From assembly GCA_031216445.1 (NCBI GenBank), contig CM062197.1:25108501-25172500 (forward strand): a stretch of DNA of 64,000 nucleotides, in the 5' to 3' direction. Of this stretch, positions 19,206 through 32,457 are shown piece by piece. Position numbers and translations under genes: made by a program. Source of the stretch: Lateolabrax maculatus. Lineage: Eukaryota; Chordata; Actinopteri; Acropomatiformes; Lateolabracidae. The notes under the pieces are model-generated. The model was not told the origin of the DNA, made no database searches, and was given only the letters and a program-made list of their open reading frames with translations. Positions within the stretch are counted from its first letter, which is position 1; each line of letters begins with the position of its first letter.

Positions 19206-22052
19206 GGCGGGATGTCAGACAGACGAGCTGTGGCTGGTGGATGAATTTTAATTTCCCATCTTTTAATGTAAGGTCGAGCAACAATATTGTGATATCTCAC
19301 AGTTAACGTTAACCTTAACGTTAGTGTAGAATTAACGTTATATTTCAGCCAGGGACCAGCAAAAGAAAATATAGACAAAGTTCAACCAGGAAGACTAACC
19401 AATTATGCTCTTGCCATGTCCCTCTTGAGCCAATCATCTCATAGCTGTCAAAGTTTAAAGCTGTTCTATCTCTCTACTTCCGTCAGCTGTCATTTGAGGC
19501 AAACTGAAGTGACCCTCCTCCACCCCTTTCACCTTCAGTCCTCATCACAGCCAGCTCCATAGAGTCCTTTCTCCAGCTCCTTTCATACTCAGTTCTAAAG
19601 GTACACCCACCATGCTCATCAGAAGCCTGCTCTCATCCATCCAATCTCAGCATTCCTTAAATTCTTCATCATCATCACCACCACCACTGTCTAGAATCCA
19701 TCGGGGAATATCCTTTCATATGATACATCCCTATCCCCCTATACATATATATTTTCATGTCATACTGATGGGGTCTAACCGCCAAACACTATATCTTCTT
19801 TATCATCCTTGCAATAGAGCAGTTGAGCACTCTTTAAGCCTCTGGTGAATCAGTCTCTCTTGATTGAAATACAGTGAGTGTTTGTGTGTGTGTTTTTTTT
19901 CTTCTGCTGTATTTCCAGCAGATTAGACGCTTCAAAGCTGGCGGAACCCCTTTGCACATGTCACTAAAGTTATATTCTGATTACATACTTTGGGGCACGG
20001 AAACACATCTTATCGGATCACTTTATTTAGCTTCCATGTAAACAGTTAAGTTGGATTCTCAAATCAGATTGATTTCAATTGGATTGAAGAAATATTGTCC
20101 ATGTAACCACAGCTATTTTAATTGAAGAGGTTGGCTCAGTAGCTGCACAGTCACAAGAAACAGCAAGGACATGATTCTGTATCTGTAAAATAAAGCTTTA
20201 CGAAAACTTCAACGTGTAAGCTTGGATTGCTGAATGGTGTCTGAATTAACTTGTTGGTCACTTTTCCTTATGCTAATGTTAGTTTGCTAATAAAATAAAC
20301 TAAAACACTTAAACTTAAAGCATTGGAATGTATTAAGTTTTCTGAAAAAAACATGTTTGTCATGTTTTCTTAAATTAATCACTGTGAAAGTCTCTTTGAT
20401 GCTGCCCTGTCAAACTCTCATGGTGAAGGAAAATATCAGTGAGCTCTGCATAAGAGTGCTGAGTGCTGCTTAAGTGTTTTTGAAATGTTTTTCATCACCA
20501 TAATTCACTGTGGCCCTTTTTTTCTCCACTTTAAGTCGCCCATTTTACTTACTACTGCATAAAACTAGCTTAATTTGTGTGGCTAAACAATCAAGAAGAT
20601 TTCTTGCCAAATTGGTTTGAAATACAAAATGCCGTATAGAGGTTAGGAAGCTGTTCAGTCCATTATACTGTTGCTTCAGATTATGGTAGTGGTTTAATAA
20701 AGCTGCAAAAATAACTGGTTATATTGCAACTCCTTTCCTGTGAGCTCAGTTGTGAATTGTATGTACCCGTGTGTATGGCACTTATTTGTGTGCCCATGCA
20801 CAGTATGTAGCACAACCAAGGGCACAAGAACTCGAGAGGGGGCAACAAAAGCAAACACTGCTAATGAAAAAGCAGTGAAGCAGGCTAAATGAATAGGAAC
20901 ACAATCCAAGTCTACTTTTAATTGCATTTCAGGAAAAGAATGTGCCATGGTGGCCCCAAGTGTCTTTTACACATGCTCATTTGCATGAGATGCACTTCAG
21001 CAGAGTGTCTTTCCGGAACGCAGATTACCACCAAGACAAAAGGGATAGAAAAGAACTGTTTCAACAACACTGGTGAACTGTCACACGTTTGTCTCCCAAT
21101 TTGAAGCTGTTTTGTTTCTTCCATTGTGTTACAACTTTGGTACAGAAAGAGTTAATTTCTAACTGGCCACAGACATACCATACATTTAATGCTGAGGCTA
21201 CCAGGATTGTGAGGCCACACTGCTACATCTGCCTTTGATTGTTTATAAAGGGTCATACACATCTGACTTTAGTTATTTGTTAGCATTCATGACTGTCCAC
21301 TATCAAATTTGAATAAGCTAAACTAGCCTCCTGGGTGGTGCCTGATAAAGTGATGGCAGATCCAGATGACATAGGTGTCTGATGGTATTTAAATCAGGGC
21401 TCTGCTAAATGATTTAGGACTGATGACTTGACACACTGATGTAGCAATGGGGCTCAATTCACTGTTCATTTAATGAATTTCAGTAGATATTTTTTGTGGT
21501 ATGAAACTTGAGCCCCCTAAAAAAAAGACTTTAGATGGATCAGATTTAATTGAAGGTGAGTGGAGCCTGAGCCTGCAGGCTAGGTGTCCCTTGTAAACAA
21601 CAATGATGTATGAGCTGTGATCATGCTGTTGAATCATAGCAGCAGCGTAACACAAACTCTCTTCTGCCAGTGTTTAAATTATTCATTTTATAACACATTA
21701 ACCTTAAAACCATTTAAAGAAAGCTGTATTCCAAGTCATTACCAGCCAGACATGCAGTCAATCAATGAGTATGGTCTTCTCCTGCTTCGACTGCACTGCT
21801 TTCCCTCTCATGTTTGCTTGCTGCCTCCTCATTAAAAAAGAAACAAGTGTAAGAAATCATTGTCAATCAAATGGCAAGGCTATGTCTGTTGACTACACTG
21901 ATACATACATAATGACTCCTCACACTCCCACTCATGTACAGATATATGGAGCTTGTTTGTACAGACAGCCAGCATGAGACTTGGGTGATCTTGACTGGTG
22001 CCTACAGTGATGGAGGTAGCCCATTTTAATGCTTTCCTCATATCCTGTTCAG
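19206..22052. other. no gene seen
   Basis: Mostly AT-rich sequence. Open frames at 20694-20948 (minus) and 21617-21835 (plus) are short and unlike known proteins. Confidence 0.5.
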
Positions 22053-22506
22053 TAGCCTGGGAACCAGATGAATCTGCAAGCTCATGTTTTTTTGCTCTGG
22101 CAGATACTTCTTGCCCCTCTCCCATTCATACTGATTTCCTCTTAACTGGTATGTGGCGAGCCAATCACAACTGTTTATCTAATATGAGGCGGGTTTAAAA
22201 CAATGACGTTGAGGCGCCGCTGAGGCATCTTCATAAAAAACCAAGATGGGTGTCTCTGATGCGGAACATTCCATGGCCGGCTATAGTGTTAAAGAAACTT
22301 GATGGTAAATTTTCTCTAAAAGAAGAACAAACAACTGCACTTAAACTATATGTTGATAAGAAATATGTGTTTGCTGTAGTTCTGACAGGACATACCGTCA
22401 ACAGGACAGCGTTTTGTTGCTCTGATTGGTTGTTTGGGCCAGTTGAGAACGCCCCTTAGAAATTGAAAATGAACTGAGAGGTTCCAGACTAATACGCACT
22501 TGCATA
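22053..22506 (+). mobile_element. second copy of the helicase-fragment element, right end lost
   Basis: Starts TAGCCTGGGAACCAGATG and parallels 13339-13790 throughout. The plus frame at 22250-22459 contains FSLKEEQTTALKLYVDKK and then a VFAVVLTGHT stretch. Family helicases would have the Walker A motif at this point; here it gives way to terminal sequence. The final about 25 bp, including the right terminus, are missing, and the sequence runs into CATACATAATACATAC. Confidence 0.7.
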
Positions 22507-25137
22507 CATAATACATACATAATGCCTCCTCCATTGCCTCCTTCTCCTGCTACCTGCCTGTCCATCCCAGCTGTGTCTCGTTTCTTATTAGTCTGTGTGC
22601 ATATATGTTCCTGAGTTCCCTTTGTCCTCTGTCGGGTCCTTGTCGTTGTTTGTCTGGTGTTCATCTGCTATGTTCTTGTTGTTCCTGGCCCCTTGTGTGA
22701 GGATTTTGTGAGTTTTTCTTTCATCAGAATAAGCCTTTTTTTGACCTTTTGAGATGTGGTCTGCATCTGAGTCCTCTCCCTGCTTGAGTTGTGACACTAG
22801 CTATACAGAATACAAGCATTTTTGAGTTGCTTTGGCATTCGTTGCAAGGACTTTTGACATGCGGTCAATCAATGAGTATATGCACTAAATGCACATACTG
22901 CGCTATGTAATAATGGTCTTTTCCTGCTTCCCTTTTTAAAATCTTCACATCTGTTCTTTTCTATTGAGTTTTCTTTACATTCTGTCAAGAATATATTAGC
23001 CTGAGCAGCCAGCAGAGCAATGTCTGGTCAGTGGATTGGAGCACAGAACAAGGTCAACAATGACCCATTGTTTCTTTAGAGCTTGTATTGACTTTCTATC
23101 GAAAGTGGTATGTTTAGCCTATTCCACAATACACAGTTCTGTCTGTGTGTGTACTGAAGTGTATGTGTGTACATGTACATGAATTTCTGGTTGTGCAATG
23201 CGACGTAAAGCCTCCTGCGCCATGATATCATGTCATGTCAAGTCAATTCTAAAATTGACGTGTGTTTGAGGGGTGGAGTTATGTCCTTTATTCATTATTT
23301 GTATTGATAATAAAATGAAAGACCCTGCTGTTTCGCTGGCTCTCTAATGGACTGGATCTGAATGTCTTTCTTCATGGAAGAAGTTCTTATTTTTTGATTA
23401 GTGGGAGTGCAACGTCCTTAGTAATATTGTCGCTCTCATTTATTGCTCTCCATGCTCAAGATAGAAGGCACAAGCTTGCTTATTTTCTTATTTTTCCACA
23501 CTACTGATTGTAGTCTGTAACTGTCACACAGTATTATCCACATCAGTATGAGAAAAAAATGGACATCTTATCACAACAATCAACCTCTTATTGTGTGTTT
23601 CAGAGCGTTTTCACCTTTCATGGCCTGGATGTTATCTAGTATCTGTATTAAATTAATCAGTCTGGTGAAACAGCCATCTGATCAGATTTGTCATTGCACC
23701 ACAGCATCTGAATTCATTATTAAATCCACTAGGAGTAATGCTCATTTGGTCATTCAAGGACGAAATTTCTCTTCAATCTGTCTTGAGCGAAACACCTGAT
23801 GAACAATAATGTGAATCATGTTAGAGTAGTATGCCTCCTATCCAGGCAAAGGCATACAGCAGCCAGTATATGGTGCTGTTGGAGTTTGCAGCATGCTGGC
23901 TGACCATGACTAATAACATGGCTGATTGGTATTGAACAAGGCTTGGAGGAACAATTGCATTCTTAGCTAAACCATCACATTGAGAGGGCCACAGTGAGAG
24001 AGCCCATTGTTGCATACAAAATAATGTTCCATTTGCCTTTGAAAACAGCCAGTCATGCAGCACAATTTCTAATAATAACTCTGGAGGCAGGCAGACAAAG
24101 AGCATGTTGTCATTTACAGAAAGAGACCAGTAGTAGTGAGGGGCCAGTCCAATATCACACACTGAGACACAACACTGAAAATTATTTGTTTGTTTTGATT
24201 TATTTAGTTGTATTGTTTCAGGGATGTTTGGATAAAAACTGAAACCAATAATGTTGAAAGCGTTCAAATTTCAGCATGGCTGTCATTTCACTTACCAACT
24301 GAGAGAGGCTCTGCTCAATTTAAGCATGTGGCACAGCAGCTGTAACTTCATTAATTATTTAAATCTTCTGATGTGGCATTGTGGTCTAATGGTAGCCTTA
24401 TTAACCTAAATGCTTTTCTGCACAGCAAACAGGCGATAATTTATTTTGACGTTTTGACATTAACATTACTAAAAACAATAGTTTGATGAATACCAGGAAG
24501 ATGAGAACTTAATTGAATGAAATTAATTAATTGAACAGGCTGGCATACAGCCACCAGTCACTAAAGCAAGGTATGCATTTAAGCATCATTGATGTCATAC
24601 ATATGACAATCAAACAATCAGATCAAATGGAACAGCAGTCCTAAATGCTCCCCTGAAGGGATTTGTTGTGGCTCCCAGATACATTTCTGGTAACCTTTTA
24701 ACTTGACTTTTTTAGTCCATTGTAAAGATATTAACAAAGATCATTATGGCTAAGGTATAGCAATTCCATTAACAAGCAAATAAAAAAAAACAGCTAATAA
24801 TGAATAGCTTTGTTTGTTTTTCTTCTTGAAATAAAGGTGTTTTCTTTTGAAGTTCTGTTAAGTAATTGAAACGTTGCCAGATTCAGAAGTGCTGTTTTGT
24901 GAAGTCAACATCATAATTAAAGGGCATCTCACTGTATAACTTTCATGTTTGCATAGCCACATGTTGGCCTACAAATGAGTAAATATTAGCAAAACTCCAT
25001 ATGCACACAGTGAAGGTGGCACATAACACACGCTTCAAAAATGTAGTCTGTGTAGCAGATAAAAACACCTGTTCCGCCCCTCCTAGTCATGTGCCCATTG
25101 TATTTATTTTGGCTGTAAAGGTAACTCAGTGGCCAGT
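22507..25137. other. no gene recognised
   Basis: The longest frame (23821-24267, minus, 148 codons) matches no family I know and overlaps another frame on the opposite strand. No splice-supported exon was found. Confidence 0.5.
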
Positions 25138-25567
25138 ATCGGAATTGGAATCAGAATTGGGTTTATTACCAAGTACGTTTTCACATACAAGGAATTTGCT
25201 GTGGTGTATTGGTGCATAACATGTACAGACAATTACAGACAAGTACAGACAAGACAAGTAGTGCAAGGTTCAAGGGTATGCATAAATATCGTAATTTAAA
25301 GTACTATAGTACTAGTGCTAAGTAAGTATAATTTACAGTACAGAATATGAAAAAGAAAATTACTAAATATGTGCAATATATCTTTTGTAGATGATAATGA
25401 ATAAATTAATAAAACTAAAACTGCGAGGAATGTGCAAAATATTGAGTGTGTATGGGTTAAGTATAAACTATAGTCCACAAGTGTGTGTTAATGAAACGCA
25501 TTACGCCGGGGGTCTGTGCGTTAATGTAATGCGTAGTGTCTGTTTAGGGAGGGGATAGGGGTCCGTG

Positions 25568-26880
25568 TCAATGGGGGTCCCGGGCCTTGTTGATCAGGCC
25601 AGCTGCAGACGGGAAGAAACTGTTCTTGTGGCGAGAGGTTTTGGTCCTGATGGACCGCAGCCTCCTGCCAGAGGGGAGAGTCTCAAACAGTTTGTGTCCA
25701 GGGTGGGAAGGGTCGGCCACAACCTTCCCTGCACGCTTCCAGGTCCTGGAGGCGAACAGGTGTTGGAGAGATGGTAGATTGCAGCCAATCACCCTCTTTG
25801 TGGAGCGAATTATATGCTGCAGTCTGTCCTTGTCCTTGGCAGTAGCAGCAGCGTACCAGATGGTGATAGAGGTTGTGAGGATGGACTCGATGATGGCAGG
25901 TTGAATTTCTTCAGCTGCCGCAGAAAGTAGATCCTCTGCTGTTCTTTCTTGGTGATGGAGCTGATGTTCAGCTCCCACTTGAGATCCTGGGAGATGATGG
26001 AGCCCAGGAAGTGGACGGACTCCACAGTGTCGACTGGGGAGTCTCTCAGGGTGATGGGGGTGAGTGGGGCTGGGTTCTTTCTGTAGTCCACAACCATCTC
26101 CACTGTCTTGAGAGTGTTGAGCTCCAAGTTGTTTTGGCTGCACCAGGTCACCAGATGGTCAATCTCCCACCTGAAGGCTGACTCATCCCCACCAGAGATG
26201 AGCCCGATGAGGGTGGTGTCGTCTGCAAACTTCAGGAGCTTGACAGACTGGTGACTGGATGTGCAGCTGTTGGTGTACAGGGAGAAGAGTAGAGGGGAAA
26301 GAACGCAGCCTTGAGGGGAACTGGTGCTGATAGTCCTGGAGTCAGAGACATGTTTCCCCAGCTTCACGTGCTGCCTTCTGTCGCACAGGAAGTCTGTGAT
26401 CCACCTGCAGGTGGAGCCAGGCACACTCAGCTGGGAGAGCTTGTCCTGCAGCAGAGCCGGGATGATGGTGTTAAAGGCAGAGCTGAAATCCACAAACAGG
26501 ATCCTGGCGTAGGTTCCTGCGGAGTCCAGATGCTGGAGGATGAAGTGGAGGGCCAAGTTGACTGCATCATTTACAGACCTGTTGGGTGTGTAGGCAAACT
26601 GCAGGGGTCCAGGAGTGGGTCAGTGATGGATTTGAGGTGGGACAGCACAAGGCGCTCAAATGACCTCATTACCACAGAGGTTAGGGCGACGGGTCTGTAG
26701 TCATTAAGTCCTGTGGCCCTTGGCTTCTTGGGAACAGGGATGATGGTGGAAGTCTTGAAGCAGGCTGATACGTGGCACATCTCCAGTGAGGTGTTGAAGA
26801 TATCAGTGAATATTGGAGACAGCTGATCAGCACAGTGCTTCAGGGTGGATGGAGAGACCGAGTCTGGCCCGGCTGCTTTG
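25568..26880 (-). pseudogene. LINE-A reverse transcriptase (broken)
   Basis: The frame 25810-26556 holds motif A (FVDFSSAFNTI), the SPQGCVLSPLLF block, the catalytic FADD at about 26200-26240 and the thumb (SVHFLGSIISQDLKWEL). The frame 25568-26143 continues with the C-terminal signature (HPGHKLFETLPSGRRLRSIR). A frameshift near 25900 separates them. The RT N-terminus (FKTSTIIPVPKKPRATGLND) is in 26571-26780. It is inactive through these breaks. Confidence 0.85.
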
Positions 26881-27540
26881 CGGGGATTCTGTCTCTTAAA
26901 AAGTCTCCCTCTCCAGGATTGAGAGAGGTGTCACTGTGGAGGGGGAGGAGGGGGTCTCTGAACCTGTACTTGGCCTCTTTGAACCTGCCTCTGTCTCCAC
27001 TCCTGAATGCTTCCTCCTTTTGCGACCTTAGCTGTCTGAGTTTGGCTGTGAACCAGGGTTTGTCGATGTTGTAACTCACCCTGGTGCGTGATGGTACACA
27101 GCTGTCCTCACAGAAGCTGATGTAGGACATCACAGCCTCTGTGAACTCACCCAGACTGTTGGTGGCAGTCCTGAAAACATCCCAGTCAGTACAGTCCAAG
27201 CACGCCTGAAGTTCCTCCACAGCCTCACTGGTCCACTGTTTTGATGTCCTCGCCACAGGTTTGCAGAGCTTTAACTTCTGCCTGTAAGCAGGAATCAGGT
27301 GGACTATGATGTGGTCAGAGTTTCCCAGTGGAGTTCGGGGGACGGCGTGGTAGGCCCTGCTGACTGTGGTGTAACAGTGATCCAAGATGTTCTCTTCTTT
27401 GGTGGGGCACTTAATAAACTGTCGGTATTTGGGGACTTCACGTGTTAGATTTCCTTTGTTAAAGTCCCCAAGGACAATAACTAGGGAGTCCAGGTTTGTT
27501 CGCTCCACGCTCGGTATCTGGTCAGAGAACCTCAGAGGCC
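26840..27540 (-). pseudogene. LINE-A AP-endonuclease C-terminus and linker
   Basis: The 243-codon frame contains the endonuclease motifs VLGDFN (about 27470-27485), ILDHCYT (about 27365-27390) and GNSDHIIV (about 27310-27335). The linker CTDWDVF....KPWFTAKL follows. In an active element this domain nicks the target DNA. The N-terminal half of the endonuclease is missing. Confidence 0.85.
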
Positions 27541-29363
27541 CCCTTCCCGTCCACAGTGACACCTCTCTCAATCCTGGAGAAGGATGTTAACAGACTTTTC
27601 AAGAGAAAGAACCCCCGCAAAGCAGCCAGGTCTGACTTTGTCTCTCCATCCACCCTGAAGCACTGTGCTGACCAGCTGTCTCCGGTGTTCACGGATATCT
27701 TTAACACCTCACTGGACACGTGCCACGTACCAGCCTGCTTCAAGACTTCCACCATCATCCCTGTTCCCAAGAAGCCATGGGCCACAGGATTTAATGACTA
27801 CAGACCCGTCGCCATGACCTCTGTGGTAATGAAGTCATTTGAGCGCCTTGTGCTGTCCCACCTCAAATCCATCACAGACCCACTCCTGGCCCCCTGCAGT
27901 TCACCTACAGATCCAACAGGTCTGTTGATGATGCAATTAACTTGGCCCTCCACTTCATCCTCCAGCATCTGGACTCCGCGGGAACCTACGCCAGGATCCT
28001 GTTTGTGGATTACAGCTCTGCCTTCAACACCATCATCCCATCTCTGCTGTAGGACAAGCTCTCCCATCGGAGCATGCCTGACTCCACCTGCAGGTGGATC
28101 ACAGTCCGACAGGAGGCAGCACGTGAAACTGGAGAAACATGTCTCTGACTCCCCAACCATCAGCACCGGTTCCCCTCAAAGCTGCATTCTTTCCCCTTTT
28201 CTATTCTCCCTGTACACCAACAGTTGCACATCCAGTCACCAGTCTGTCAAGCTCCTGAAGTTTGCGGACGACACCACCATCATCGGGCTCATCTCTGGTG
28301 GGGATCAGTCTGCCTACAGGTGAGATATTGACCATCTGGTGACCTGGTGCAACCAGAACAACTTGGAGCTCAACACTCTCAAGACAGTGGAGATGGCTGT
28401 GGACTACAGAGAGAACCCAGCCCCACTCACCCCCATCACCCTGAGAAACTCCCCAGTCAACACTGTGGAGTCTGTCTGCTTCCTGGGCTCTTTCATCTCC
28501 CAGGGCCTCAAGTGGGAGCTGAACATCAGCTCCATCACCAAGAAAGCACAGCAGAGGATGTACTTTCTGCGGCAGCTGAAGAAATTCAACCTGCCAAAGA
28601 CGATGATGGTGCACTTCTACACTGCCATCATCAAGTCCATCCTCACGTCCTCCATCACCATCTGGTACGCTGCTGCTACTGCCAAGGACAAGGGCAGACT
28701 GCAGCGTATCATATGCTTTGCAGAGAGGGTGATTGGCTGCAATCTACCATCTCTCCAGAACCTGTGAGTTTCCAGGAACCTGAGGCATGCAGGGAAGATT
28801 GAAGCCGACCCCTCCCACCCCGGAGACAAACTGTATGAGACTGTCCCCTCTGGTCGGACGCTGCGGTCCATTAGGATCAAAACCTCATGCCACAAGAACA
28901 GTTTCTTCCCGTCTGCAGCTGGCCTGATTAACAAGGCCCGGGGCCTCCACTGATATGGACCCTTATCCCCTCCCCAAACAGACACTATGCGTTACATTAA
29001 CTCAAAGTCCCTTGTCGTAATACGTTACATTAATGCACACTTGTGGACTACAGATCGTATTTAAACAGTTACACATTCCCTGGACAATATTTTGCACATT
29101 CATGCACAGTTTTAGTTATATTTCATTTTCATCTTAAAAATATATATTGCACATATTTAGTAATATTTTTTCATATTCTGTATTCTAAATTATATTTACT
29201 ACTATTTAGTACTAGTACTTTAGTACTTTAATACTACTTTATATTTATGCTATATTGACTTTTGCACTACTTGTCTGTACTTGTTATGCACCAATACACC
29301 ACAGCAAATTCCTTGTATGTGATAGCCTACATGGCAATAAATCTGATTCTGATTCTGATTGTC
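27541..29363 (+). mobile_element. LINE-A copy, plus strand, 5'-truncated
   Basis: RT and 3' UTR with the 3' tail CTGATTCTGATTCTGATT at 29342-29360. The frame 27496-28323 gives the RT N-terminus through FADD (about 28257-28275), but a TAG at 28050 region, a frame change near 28080 and TGA at 28321 interrupt it. 28339-28767 continues the thumb. It is the inverted partner of the preceding copy. Confidence 0.88.
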
Positions 29364-29466
29364 AAGTGTGATGCCAAGAAATTCAAAAGGCGTGGAAGGG
29401 GCTTACGTTTTTCGCTTCTGAAAGAGGCAAACCTAACTCCGAAGTATACCTAACTATACCTAACTT

Positions 29467-29540
29467 GGGGCAGCCTGGCTCAGGAGGTAGAGTGACCGCT
29501 AGTAATCGGAAGGCTCTCGGTTCGATCCCTGGCTCCGTGA
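29467..29540 (+). repeat. tRNA-derived SINE head
   Basis: Has a pol III A-box-like TGGCTCAGGAGG (29476-29487) and B-box GGTTCGATCC (29519-29528), 31 bp apart, in a tRNA-like 74-bp stretch. The anticodon arm does not fold well, so a SINE relic is more likely than a tRNA gene. No clear tail follows. Confidence 0.55.
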
Positions 29541-30744
29541 TATGAAGTGCTGATTTACCTTTGACAAGAGAGGACAGGATGGATGCTTCAGTAGAGGTGT
29601 CAGGTTCTTATTGTGTCAGTCTTTTGAGGAATGTTGTTTGCTGGTTTGGAAGAAGCTGGTTTAAAAGTGGCGTGCCTTTGTAGTTTTTCATTTGAGAGAA
29701 GCGTTGTTTGAATTACGCCATTGACACACGGAGCATCACAAATTCCTCTCCGTGTCCTTTTGGCGCACATGTTAACCAGTTTGAATGTTCAGACTGGAAA
29801 TGCTGCTGTGCAGAGCTCTGTGGCCGGTTCGTGATCTGCAGAATTGGTTTCGGCATCTGTTCCAAATTCCGCTTACCACGAGTGAATCAGGCAAGAAAAC
29901 ACACTGAAAACCGATGATAAATTATATAAATTACATATCATATATGATATAAATGATCAAATATGCATCCCATGCTTGCCAGTCCTTCTGATTTTTCCTG
30001 CCTCTCTCCTGCTGTTCTCCTGGAGTTTTAAATTGCCCCCCATTCCCGCCCCACATATTATGAAATGTCAAAAATCTGCCCATCTGTATTACGGCTGTTT
30101 TTGATTGTTTATTTTTTTAATTATTATTATTATTTTTTTTTATTTAACTTTATTAATCACACACAAGTGAAATTATTTCTCCGCATTTAACCCATCCAGT
30201 GGCACCTGTACGAACACACACATGCACATGCACAGGGTCACACAAAGAGACAGGTGCCATATTCACACTGGAGCGGTGGCAGCAGTTCACAGGTGGCAGC
30301 AGTTCACAGTGGCACCACATTACCTCACCCATTCCAGGTGTGCCCTTATCTCTAGGACATTCTTGAGTATATCCTTCTTTCTTAATCCTTTTTTTTTGTT
30401 TAATTTACACCAGTATTTTCCCATTTCTGTTCTGTTCCCATCCTTATCTATCGTTATTACTGCTTTTAGACACCCTTATCTCTTAACTGTCACTTGTGGT
30501 ATTTTTTAAAAATAATGATGTTCATGCAAGTACGCTTGGGATTACATCAATATTACATTAGGTGCAGTGAGGTTTACATTAGATATGTTTTATGGATAAT
30601 ATCTTGTAATAGTCTTTTAACATCTACTTCTCATTATTGTACTTCTAAACTAACACACAATATATTTTGTCATTATCTGGCATTGCATTTTATCTTCTTC
30701 AGCACATCACATGTTTCACTGAAAAATGATACTACAATAGCGCT
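29541..30744. other. no gene; one dispersed-repeat-like segment
   Basis: 30142-30300 (TTTCTCCGCATTTAACCCATCC, then repeated GCAGCAGTTCACAG) resembles the tail region of a common fish interspersed repeat. The rest is AT-rich with no gene seen. Confidence 0.4.
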
Positions 30745-31010
30745 GGTACACATGTCAAGGAAGAAGAAGGGGCAGCCTTCATCTGATGTTGAAAGGGAAT
30801 TTGAAAAGAAGAAACATCAAGGTGTAGCTAAGCTATTCAAACATTGGAAGTCCGTTCAGATGCTGTCGGTCATTGGCCAGTGGTTGAAAGTGGGCAGCAA
30901 TGCTGCAAACTCCCAAATTACAAGGACCAGACTGTGATCAGATGTTCAAAGTGCAATGTTCACCTGTGCTTCAACAAGAACAACCACTTCTTTTGAGAAT
31001 TCCACAAGTA
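30745..31010 (+). pseudogene. piggyBac transposase C-terminal fragment
   Basis: Reading in two frames, a GQPSSDVEREFEKKKH segment is followed by a GHWPV block near 30870-30890. Then comes the Cys-rich C-terminal domain, IRCSKCNVHLCFNKNNHFF, near 30935-30993. This is the usual order at the end of piggyBac transposases, where the ring-like domain recognises transposon ends. A TGA and frame changes break it. It is on the same strand as the 12.4-kb relic but 18 kb away, so it is probably a separate copy. Confidence 0.65.
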
Positions 31011-32452
31011 ACACTGTTTTCTTCTTTTTGCGAACAAGGGGACTAGCCCAACTAGCCCTTGGGACTGTGCAGCAAAGTGATTTTGCCGCATTAAGCTGTA
31101 TTTAAAATACTGTGATGATGGAACAGCAATGATTGTACAAAAACATGTTGTTATTCAATTTCAAAGCCATGTTTCAGCAATATCAGCAACAATAAAATAA
31201 TATACATACCTGAGACTGGAAAATTTGTTTAATTACTATTATGCCCAATTATGCCTTATGTCGTTAATTTGCCTCATACCTAAATTTATATCTGTTGTAT
31301 GTGCTATATTGAAATTAACAATCTCCACTTAATTTAGCATCTACATGACAGAAAAAAACACAAATAATATTTTATATATATATGATTGTAAATAAATTCA
31401 GGCAATAAGTGGTTAAGTAAACACTATAGTTTAAAGAACAAAGGATGGACTTGTTGAAAGTGAGAGGTTTAATGAGGAAATGCTGCTTTCGAGTGTTATT
31501 TTACCATTGCTGCCCGATTCTCCACACTCTACAACTAGTTTTCAAGGCTTCGGAATTCCTCCTCCGTGGCCAAGCTAGACAGTTTGAAGACACCATGTGG
31601 TTCTACCCTTTGTCCAATTCGTATTTACTTCTTCTCTAATTCAACCAGCTGTTTGAGCACTTTCTTTTGGAATCCTAATAGCAGCAGAGACATTGTTACT
31701 TTCAAATCTCATTAAACTTCTCATTAAACTTAAACTACGTCCACAAAAAATTAGCATGAAACAATTATTATGATTATTAATATCTAGATTTAAATCCAAA
31801 AATTTTTTATTTACAATCCAACTGATTAACTTACTTTTTTCTGACATTGGGAACTTGTATATAAATATAAATAATTGGCACATTTTAAAGTGTAAAATGT
31901 TACAGGCACTCCATTTCTACTTAGTATTAGATGTTTAAAATGATCTGTTGGCAATCTTTCATTCTGACTTTTCACAAATTATCCAAGGGGTTAAAGTTGA
32001 AAAATGCCTGTTCTGACACGAGTCAGAAAAAGGAAACACACACACATTTTGGAACAGACCCGACATGCGTGCGCACACACACACACACACACACACATTA
32101 ATAATTAATATTGGCTCTAAAGCATATTGAATACTTTGATGAATAAATTGATTTCGAGTCTAACATAAGATGCTCAGACAGAATTGGCAGACAGAACTGA
32201 TTCCCTGACACTGGCAACTGATGATTTTCCTGACAAACATTATGCATGGCATTTTGGAAGTAGATAATGTCAGCTGCCAGTCCGTTTCTTTTGGAGCAGG
32301 CACTGGTCTGCTTCATTGGTTTAAATCTTTTTCACATTTTAAGCTCTTTCATGCGTCAGTGTCAGTGCCAGTATATCCCAGGGATTGAATCAACTACTTT
32401 CCAATTACGCCTACTTTTCTGACTGCAAGATTACCTCCCACCTCCAACAGTC
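31011..32452. other. no gene seen; (CA)n at 32072-32097
   Basis: AT-rich flank of the retrovirus, with a microsatellite. Short open frames are not convincing. Confidence 0.55.
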
Positions 32453-32457
32453 TTTAC

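Larger units (their letters stand above)
25138..27540 (-). mobile_element. LINE-A copy, minus strand (3' end to endonuclease domain)
   Basis: The 3' tail is at 25138-25165 (antisense of CAATTCTGATTCCAATTCCG). The 3' UTR, RT and linker follow, and the copy is 5'-truncated inside the endonuclease. It meets the plus-strand copy head to head near 27540. With the copy at 27541-29363 it forms inverted arms of roughly 1.8 kb around a loop of about 600 bp. Confidence 0.88.

Noticed and set aside
23821..24267. 148-codon open frame on the minus strand
   Set aside because: No recognisable domain, overlapped by another open frame on the plus strand, no splice or promoter support; chance is likely.
27541..29363. 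Classic twin-primed 5' inversion of a single LINE
   Set aside because: Both arms carry the RT and a 3' tail, which a single inverted insertion would not give; two copies or a more complex event are needed.
29467..29540. tRNA gene
   Set aside because: A and B boxes are present but acceptor and anticodon stems do not pair well; a SINE head fits better.
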